NCBI GenBank assembly: GCA_028286585.1
Contig: JAQBRI010000007.1
Coordinates: 82,479-115,021, forward strand
Direction: 5' to 3'
DNA length: 32,543 nt
From: Candidatus Kaiserbacteria bacterium
GTDB taxonomy: Bacteria; Patescibacteriota; Minisyncoccia; Phycocordibacterales; UBA2100
The position numbers were made by a program, and so were the translations under genes. The notes under the pieces were generated by a model. That model was not told the origin of the DNA, ran no database searches, and saw only the letters and a program-made list of their open reading frames with translations. How positions within the stretch are numbered: the first letter of the stretch is position 1; the number at the start of each line of letters is the position of its first letter. This document shows positions 28,225 to 32,543 of this stretch, piece by piece.

Positions 28225-29652
28225 ATGCAATACGTTTCAACACGCGGCCAAAGCCCAAAGGTTTCGTTTGCCGAAGTCGTTCGTGCAGGCCTTGCGCCCG
28301 ACGGCGGTCTATATATGCCCGAGAGTATCCCAGTACTCTCGGATATGAGCTTAAGTCTTATGAGGAGGCAGTCGTTCGAGGAGCTCAGTCGCAACATTAT
28401 GAGTCGTTATATCGACGGAATCTCACCATTTGCGTTGTCGAAGATTGTGCATAACGCATTCAGGCCAGATATTTTTGGATCAAAACTCATTACCCCGGTC
28501 GACCGAATCGCCAGAGGGCAATATCGACTGCAACTATCCAACGGCCCAACGGCCGCATTTAAGGATGTTGGATTACGATTCCTTTCAGAGTGGATGCGGT
28601 ATGCGCTGAAACTATCTGGAGAAAAGCAGACGATTGTCGGCGCGACAAGCGGTGACACTGGCCCAGCGGCACTGCATGCCCTGCAGGATGTTCCTGGTAT
28701 CGAAACAGTTATTTTGTTTCCTCGGATCGGAATGAGTGAATTCCAACGACGGCAAATGACCACGATTGCAAGCACAAATGTGCATTGTCTATCAATCGAC
28801 GGTACCTTTGATGATTGTCAGGCAATCGTCAAAGCAATATTCAACGATCACGTGTTTAGCAAAAAACACTCGGTCGGCGCCATCAATTCGATCAATTGGG
28901 CACGCATCTTAGCTCAGACGATCTATTACTTCTCGGCATATTTTCAGGTAACGATATCAGATGAAGAGAGGGTAACGTTTTCCGTGCCTACCGGAAACTT
29001 TGGTGACATTATGGCTGGATTGGTTGCTCGATCGATGGGATTGCCCATCGATTTTATCTTGGCAACCAACGAGAATGACGTACTGCGTGAACTGTTTGAA
29101 GATGGTATATATCGTCCAAGAAACCAAAACGAGATGATTATGGCGGACAGCGCCTCGATGAACATCTCCAGGGCGTCAAATCTTGAACGAGCGCTGTGGC
29201 TTGCGAGCGGTATGGATTCTAATCTGATTGCATCGCTGTATTCACAGATTGAATCATCCGAATCGCAGGGATTTTTCGACATCTTCGGCACCCCGCTCCT
29301 GGATCGGTTGCGGGGGTTGGGTATTACTGCACGCACTAGCACTCACGATGATCGGATTCGGATGGCGCGATATATATATGAGCGACAGGGAATTATCATC
29401 GACCCGCATACTGCCGATGGATTTGTCGCTGCAGAAATGCAAAGGGCACGCTCTTCAGAAAAAAATCCGATAGTCTGTCTTGAAACTGCGCTGCCGGTTA
29501 AGTTTCAGGACTTCGTTTTTGAAGCAACCGGAATTCGTCCAGAAATGCCGGAGCGGTTCAAGTCAATGATGAAGGCTCCCGAGAGATCGACATTTCTTGG
29601 GAACAGCGTTCTTGAGGTGAAGGAATACATCGACAAACATATTGGAAACTAA
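28225..29652 (+). CDS. thrC: Threonine synthase
   Basis: This PLP enzyme converts O-phosphohomoserine to threonine and phosphate. The 475-residue protein has the bacterial form. The PLP-binding lysine is Lys113 in LSNGPTAAFKDVGLRF, the phosphate cup is GATSGDTGPAAL (139-150), and INSINWARILAQTIYYF and VPTGNFGDIMAG are conserved blocks. The N-terminus YVSTRGQSPKVSFAEVV and APDGGLYMPE are standard. A strong Shine-Dalgarno (GGAGG, 28215-28219) is 5 bases before the ATG, and the gene has its own promoter and a strong terminator. No other threonine-pathway gene (homoserine kinase, homoserine dehydrogenase) is nearby. In a streamlined genome a lone thrC may salvage phosphohomoserine or act on a related substrate, as related PLP enzymes can be lyases. 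Confidence 0.93.
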   Translation: MQYVSTRGQSPKVSFAEVVRAGLAPDGGLYMPESIPVLSDMSLSLMRRQSFEELSRNIMSRYIDGISPFALSKIVHNAFRPDIFGSKLITPVDRIARGQYRLQLSNGPTAAFKDVGLRFLSEWMRYALKLSGEKQTIVGATSGDTGPAALHALQDVPGIETVILFPRIGMSEFQRRQMTTIASTNVHCLSIDGTFDDCQAIVKAIFNDHVFSKKHSVGAINSINWARILAQTIYYFSAYFQVTISDEERVTFSVPTGNFGDIMAGLVARSMGLPIDFILATNENDVLRELFEDGIYRPRNQNEMIMADSASMNISRASNLERALWLASGMDSNLIASLYSQIESSESQGFFDIFGTPLLDRLRGLGITARTSTHDDRIRMARYIYERQGIIIDPHTADGFVAAEMQRARSSEKNPIVCLETALPVKFQDFVFEATGIRPEMPERFKSMMKAPERSTFLGNSVLEVKEYIDKHIGN

Positions 29653-29674
29653 CTGCTCTTTCGAATCAACTCTC

Positions 29675-29708
29675 ATCACCGCGGACAGCTTGTCCGCGGT
29701 GATTTTTT
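29675..29708 (+). terminator. thrC terminator
   Basis: A perfect 13-bp stem, ATCACCGCGGACA (29675-29687) with its complement (29691-29703), has a 3-base loop and is followed by five T. It starts 23 bases after the thrC stop. Confidence 0.92.
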
Positions 29709-29753
29709 CTTACTGCAGAAGTGATGGACGAAACATGTATTCACGCTTTGATG

Positions 29754-29759
29754 TACTAT
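29754..29759 (+). promoter_or_regulatory. -10 element of the 29766 hydrolase
   Basis: TACTAT preceded by TG ends 6 bases before the ATG at 29766. No Shine-Dalgarno is present. Confidence 0.5.
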
Positions 29760-29765
29760 TAGTAT

Positions 29766-30407
29766 ATGAACATCACTAAATTTGGACATTGCTGCCTTTT
29801 GATTAAGATAAATGGCAAAACTATTCTAACGGATCCGGGCAATTATTCCGATGCGCAAGATTCGGTCACTGGAATTGATATCGTGCTTATTACGCACGAA
29901 CACGGTGATCATTGTCACACCGACTCCATCAAAAAAGTGATTGCAAACAATCCAGGAGCGATGGTCGTTTGTAATAGTGCTGTCGGAAAAATTCTTGATG
30001 GACTGGGTATTTCGTACACCATCATTGAAGGGAATGCGACTTCGGAAGTCGCGGGCATAGCATTTGAGGCGTGTGACGGTATGCATGAGGAAATATTCGA
30101 AGAAATGGGTCAGGTGCAAAATACCGGATATTTGGTTAACAACGATTTTTATATTCCAGGAGACTCATTTCATGTACCGGAGTTCGCTGTCAAAACACTG
30201 GCCCTTCCCGTTGCCGGACCATGGTGCAAATTTCCTGATGCGTTGCGGTACGCGATTGCCCTCAAGCCAGAGCGTGCATTTCCAATTCATGATGCAATGA
30301 TCAAAGAGGGAAGTTTAGGATTTTTGTACACAGCCACAAAAAACGTGCTCGGTCAGCATGGCATCGAATTTATACCGCTTAACGCAGGCGACTCCGCGGA
30401 ATTTTAA
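29766..30407 (+). CDS. MBL-fold metal-dependent hydrolase (UlaG/UPF0173-like)
   Basis: This 213-residue metallo-beta-lactamase-fold protein carries the full metal motif THEHGDH (43-49, followed by CH) plus His107 (GMHEE), Asp133 in IPGDSFH and His175 in FPIHDAM. The N-terminus MNITKFGHCCLLIKINGKTILTDPG (split: MNITKFGHCCLLIK, then INGKTILTDPG) is the opening of the UlaG/UPF0173 branch. Members include lactonases and nucleases, so the substrate is open. It is a single gene with its own leaderless-type promoter element, between thrC and a site-2-type protease. Confidence 0.85.
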   Translation: MNITKFGHCCLLIKINGKTILTDPGNYSDAQDSVTGIDIVLITHEHGDHCHTDSIKKVIANNPGAMVVCNSAVGKILDGLGISYTIIEGNATSEVAGIAFEACDGMHEEIFEEMGQVQNTGYLVNNDFYIPGDSFHVPEFAVKTLALPVAGPWCKFPDALRYAIALKPERAFPIHDAMIKEGSLGFLYTATKNVLGQHGIEFIPLNAGDSAEF

Positions 30408-30435
30408 CTTTTCGTTATTCCCAATAATGCAGAGA

Positions 30436-30468
30436 ACTGTTCCCGTATTATTAATATTTTGGAACAGT
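30436..30468. repeat. 8-bp inverted repeat upstream of the M50 protease
   Basis: ACTGTTCC (30436-30443) and GGAACAGT (30461-30468) are perfect complements around an AT-rich 17-base spacer. It covers the -35 region of the promoter at 30472-30477. An operator role is possible. A terminator role for the upstream gene is less likely, as no T-run follows. Confidence 0.5.
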
Positions 30469-30471
30469 GTG

Positions 30472-30477
30472 TACAAT
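30472..30477 (+). promoter_or_regulatory. -10 element of the M50 protease gene
   Basis: TACAAT ends 6 bases before the ATG at 30484, preceded closely by the 30436-30468 dyad. Confidence 0.5.
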
Positions 30478-30483
30478 GAGGTT

Positions 30484-31107
30484 ATGACCCTTATTGATGG
30501 ACTTTTTATTGTAGTTGTCATTATCTTCTCCGCGGTAATACACGAAGTCATGCATGGCGTGGCAGCAGATATGTTGGGCGACAAGACCGCGCGCTATGCA
30601 GGAAGACTGACACTTAATCCTATTTCACATCTTGATCCGCTCGGTTCAATAATTTTGCCGCTCTTTTTTACACTTTCACACTCGCCAATATTCTTTGGTT
30701 GGGCAAAGCCGGTGCCGTACAACCCTTACAATTTGCGACCAGGGCGATTTTCGGAAGCAATTGTCGCCGCCGCGGGGCCTCTGTCAAATCTAGCAATCGC
30801 CATACTTTGTGGGCTTGTTATCCGCGCGAGCCTCTATATACCAGCAAACGAAGTGCTATTTACCGTTGTTGTAATCAATATCATGTTGTGTTTTTTTAAT
30901 CTCATTCCAATTCCACCACTTGATGGATCAAAAATTCTCACTTCAATTCTACCGTCATCTCTGGCGTACCAATACGGAAAACTCCGTACAGCATTTGAGC
31001 GCAATCCAATCATAGGAATGATTATTGCAGTTATTTTGATCAATATTTTTGGTTCGGCCTTTGGAGTATTTGTTTACAATGTTGCAGGTGTCATTTCCGG
31101 AACGTAA
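30484..31107 (+). CDS. Site-2-type intramembrane metalloprotease (M50 family)
   Basis: This integral membrane zinc protease has 207 residues. The zinc motif HEVMH (His20, Glu21, His24) lies in the first membrane segment, and the third ligand is Asp147 in NLIPIPPLDGSK, as in the short YwhC/SpoIVFB-like M50B branch. Further family features are ARYAGRLTLNPISHLDPLG (38-54) and AAAGPLSNLAIA. Several hydrophobic segments follow. There is no PDZ domain, so it is not RseP. The frame extends upstream to 30358, but the ATG at 30484 fits the family start and has a TACAAT 6 bases before it. Substrates are unknown; members cut membrane-bound regulators or signal peptide remnants. Confidence 0.88.
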   Translation: MTLIDGLFIVVVIIFSAVIHEVMHGVAADMLGDKTARYAGRLTLNPISHLDPLGSIILPLFFTLSHSPIFFGWAKPVPYNPYNLRPGRFSEAIVAAAGPLSNLAIAILCGLVIRASLYIPANEVLFTVVVINIMLCFFNLIPIPPLDGSKILTSILPSSLAYQYGKLRTAFERNPIIGMIIAVILINIFGSAFGVFVYNVAGVISGT

Positions 31108-31127
31108 TACTCCTCACTTTCGCGCCC

Positions 31128-31155
31128 GTGACATTAATTCTCGGAAGTATATAAT
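31128..31155 (+). promoter_or_regulatory. Promoter of cassette gene 5 with overlapping dyad
   Basis: GTGACA (31128-31133) and a perfect TATAAT (31150-31155) are 16 bases apart. AATCCTCC (31153-31160) is complementary to GGAGGATT (31171-31178), which contains the Shine-Dalgarno. As transcription should begin near 31162, the left arm is probably DNA only. Confidence 0.65.
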
Positions 31156-31181
31156 CCTCCTTGGAAATAGGGAGGATTTTC

Positions 31182-31577
31182 ATGAAGAGAATGCCGATAA
31201 TCTGCACCATCTGCAGCAAAGACAAGAGTCTTCGTAAAGAGCCGATCCCGGCAAAAGAAAGGTATCTTGGGACACATATCGCCAAGGTCGCGATGATGGC
31301 AATGTGCAAAAGGAAACAATATTGCATACTTTCGGGCCTCTATGGAATGGTCGGTGGGAATACGCTCATTCCGTATTATGACCACCTTCTGACCGATGCG
31401 GACGTTCCCGACCTTACCTTGAAGGTAAAGAATCAGTTAATAAGCCTTCGAGTCTCTGAAATCGACTTTTATATCGAAGACAAACCCAGCTGGTCGCTGT
31501 ATCGCCAAGTTTTGCGCACCGCTGCGACGAGTCTCCATATAAGGTTTCAAGAACATACGCTCCCCAAGCCACCCTAA
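31182..31577 (+). CDS. DUF6884-like protein (cassette gene 5)
   Basis: The 131-residue protein starts at 31182, where a strong Shine-Dalgarno (GGGAGGA, ending at 31176) lies 5 bases upstream; the frame itself opens at 31161. It begins MKRMPIICTICSKDKSLRKE, continues with PIPAKERYLGTHIAKVAMMA, then YCILSGLYGMVGGNTLIPYYDHLL. The sequence 'C-S-K-x-K ... P-A-x-x-R-Y ... I-L-S-x-x-x-G-(L/M)-(V/L) ... (I)-x-P-Y-(D/Y)-x-x-L' resembles the DUF6884 family, found in phages and many bacteria, whose role is unclear to me. The Cys/Ser/Lys-rich start could be part of an active site. It stands alone with its own promoter and terminator just before the str operon. Confidence 0.6.
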   Translation: MKRMPIICTICSKDKSLRKEPIPAKERYLGTHIAKVAMMAMCKRKQYCILSGLYGMVGGNTLIPYYDHLLTDADVPDLTLKVKNQLISLRVSEIDFYIEDKPSWSLYRQVLRTAATSLHIRFQEHTLPKPP

Positions 31578-31609
31578 TACTGAATCAGGGTGGCTTACTT
31601 CTTGCTTTT
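31566..31609 (+). terminator. Terminator of cassette gene 5
   Basis: AAGCCACCCT (31566-31575) pairs perfectly with AGGGTGGCTT (31587-31596), an 11-base loop between them, followed by a T-rich tract. The stop codon begins at the end of the left arm. The tail overlaps the -35 of the rpsL promoter. Confidence 0.8.
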
Positions 31610-31629
31610 ATGCATACTCGTGATACACT
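31602..31629 (+). promoter_or_regulatory. str operon (rpsL) promoter
   Basis: TTGCTT (31602-31607) and TACACT (31624-31629) are 16 bases apart, and TGA before the hexamer makes it an extended -10. The leader to the rpsL ATG is about 33 bases and lacks a Shine-Dalgarno. Confidence 0.65.
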
Positions 31630-31668
31630 CCTTTCACTGCACTATTTTCCTTTTGTGCGGCGATAACA

Positions 31669-32085
31669 ATGGCAACAATCAACCAACTTACACGTAAGCC
31701 TCGCGTCCTTAAGACGTGGCGCTCAAAAACCATCGCACTTGGCCGTGGTTTTAATTCATTGCAAAATCGCCCAACCTATTTTAATTCACCATTTAAGCGC
31801 GGTGTCTGTACTCGCGTTACTACCAAAACTCCTCGTAAGCCTAACTCAGCTATTCGAAAAATTGCCCGAGTTCGTTTGACCAACGGTATGGAAGTTACTG
31901 CATATATTCCAGGAGAAGGACATAACTTGCAGGAACACTCAGTTGTTATGCTTCGTGGTGGCCGCGTTAAGGATATTGGTGTTCGTTATACTATTGTTCG
32001 CGGACGACTCGATGCTACTGGTGTCGACAAGCGCCGACGTGGACGATCTCGATACGGTGCAAAACGACCAAAGGCAGCTAAGTAA
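31669..32085 (+). CDS. rpsL: Small ribosomal subunit protein uS12
   Basis: uS12 sits at the decoding centre of the 30S subunit and influences accuracy. The 138-residue protein has the standard opening [12 protein letters not shown] and the conserved [25 protein letters not shown] and [20 protein letters not shown] blocks. Between residues 15 and 42 there is an insertion of about 14 residues relative to E. coli, which I associate with CPR uS12. Two decoding-centre changes stand out. The TPKKPNS loop reads TPRKPNS, with Arg56 at the position known as K42/K43 in E. coli/Mycobacterium. The KDLPGVRY loop reads KDIGVRY, lacking the Pro (after Asp102). Both sites are classical streptomycin-resistance positions. 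It is the first gene of the str operon, with rpsG 18 bases further. Confidence 0.97.
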   Translation: MATINQLTRKPRVLKTWRSKTIALGRGFNSLQNRPTYFNSPFKRGVCTRVTTKTPRKPNSAIRKIARVRLTNGMEVTAYIPGEGHNLQEHSVVMLRGGRVKDIGVRYTIVRGRLDATGVDKRRRGRSRYGAKRPKAAK

Positions 32086-32103
32086 TCTCAATTTTAAACT
32101 ATT

Positions 32104-32543
32104 ATGCGACGACCAATCAAACGAAAATACCTTCCACAACCGGACGATGTCTACGGTTCTGTTAAAGTGAGTAAGCTCATTAACTATGTGATGGAATCAG
32201 GTAAAAAGGATACTGCACGCAAGGTGGTATACAAGGCACTCGAACTTCTTAAAGAAGAAGGGGATCCTCTCGTAATCCTCGAAGAGGCACTCGAGAAGGC
32301 AAGTCCAACAGTGGAGGTGCGTTCACGACGTGTTGGAGGTGCTAACTATCAAGTTCCTCGTGAAGTTCGCCCAGAACGCCGATTGGCTCTTGGACTTCGA
32401 TGGATTGTTACTGCAGCAGAAGGCACAAAAGGAAAGCCAATGCACGAAACACTCGCAGCTGAACTCAAGGCAGCGCACAAGGGAGAAGGAGTTGCAGTTG
32501 CAAAGCGCGACACTACTCACAAGATGGCAGAAGCAAACAAGGC
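32104..32543 (+). CDS. rpsG: Small ribosomal subunit protein uS7 (cut by window end)
   Basis: uS7 binds the 3' major domain of 16S rRNA and organises the 30S head. 146 codons are visible and the last residues lie beyond the window. The start MRRPIKRKYLPQPDDVYGSV, the block LINYVMESGKKDTARKVVYK, the tRNA-exit beta-hairpin region TVEVRSRRVGGANYQVPREV with PERRLALGLRWIV, and the C-terminal THKMAEANKA are all typical. It is the second gene of the str operon, after rpsL. No Shine-Dalgarno precedes it. Confidence 0.97.
   Translation, partial: MRRPIKRKYLPQPDDVYGSVKVSKLINYVMESGKKDTARKVVYKALELLKEEGDPLVILEEALEKASPTVEVRSRRVGGANYQVPREVRPERRLALGLRWIVTAAEGTKGKPMHETLAAELKAAHKGEGVAVAKRDTTHKMAEANK

Noticed and set aside
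1-32543. CRISPR array, prophage or anti-phage defence island
   Set aside because: No regularly spaced repeats, cas genes, phage structural genes, restriction enzymes or toxin-antitoxin pairs were recognised; HD, RNase H-like, RecJ and MBL genes all have housekeeping explanations.

Overview
The window reads as chromosomal DNA of a streamlined Patescibacteria (CPR) bacterium, most likely of the Parcubacteria branch. This is an inference from several traits seen together: a trigger factor without its PPIase domain, a uS12 with a long N-terminal-half insertion, a PilB without its zinc cysteines, a ComEC whose metallo-beta-lactamase-like part lies in a separate gene, dense packing, very short 5' leaders, and few biosynthetic genes. 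No tRNA, rRNA, CRISPR array or transposase gene was found. No gene-free stretch exceeds about 230 bases.

Layout. 1-9156 is almost entirely minus strand: RNase Y (cut by the window edge), ClpP, a small membrane protein plus trigger factor, pyrophosphatase, NusA, a secreted DUF5666-like protein, a PH-domain membrane protein and an MgtA-type P-type ATPase. 9204-17429 is a type IV pilus cluster: PilB ATPase, PilC platform protein, two pseudopilins (one carrying a very large exported region) and a PilX-like protein. Two unrecognised genes sit between pilB and pilC. 17449-19336 holds tpiA-pgk of lower glycolysis, then a HIT protein on the opposite strand. An unrecognised gene with a structured leader follows (19969-20595). 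Next come recJ, a membrane protein, an RNase HI-like gene and comEC, then a convergent membrane protein and superoxide dismutase. The ComEC MBL-like partner, an HD hydrolase and bL28 follow. The last part has threonine synthase, an MBL-fold hydrolase, a site-2-type protease, a DUF6884-like gene and the start of the str operon (rpsL, rpsG).

Two gene-expression styles are interleaved. About fourteen housekeeping genes have a -10-like hexamer ending only 6-9 bases before the start codon and no Shine-Dalgarno (SD), which predicts leaderless mRNAs. Five genes (11004, 11665, 19969, 28225, 31182) instead have an upstream promoter, a leader, a clear SD and their own strong intrinsic terminator. Four of these five are unrecognised or barely recognised; the fifth is threonine synthase. 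They look like self-contained accessory cassettes set into a leaderless core genome. One of them (11665-12276) is bracketed by an exact 22-bp direct repeat, which would fit site-specific or repeat-mediated insertion.

The other standout is a 108-bp nested palindrome at 26226-26333, between sod and the ComEC-partner gene. It can fold into a three-way junction with two internal hairpins.

Functionally, the type IV pilus and ComEC parts would support DNA capture and uptake, RecJ could process incoming or damaged DNA, and tpiA/pgk serve fermentative ATP production. ClpP, trigger factor, NusA, RNase Y and the ribosomal proteins form the expression and quality-control core.
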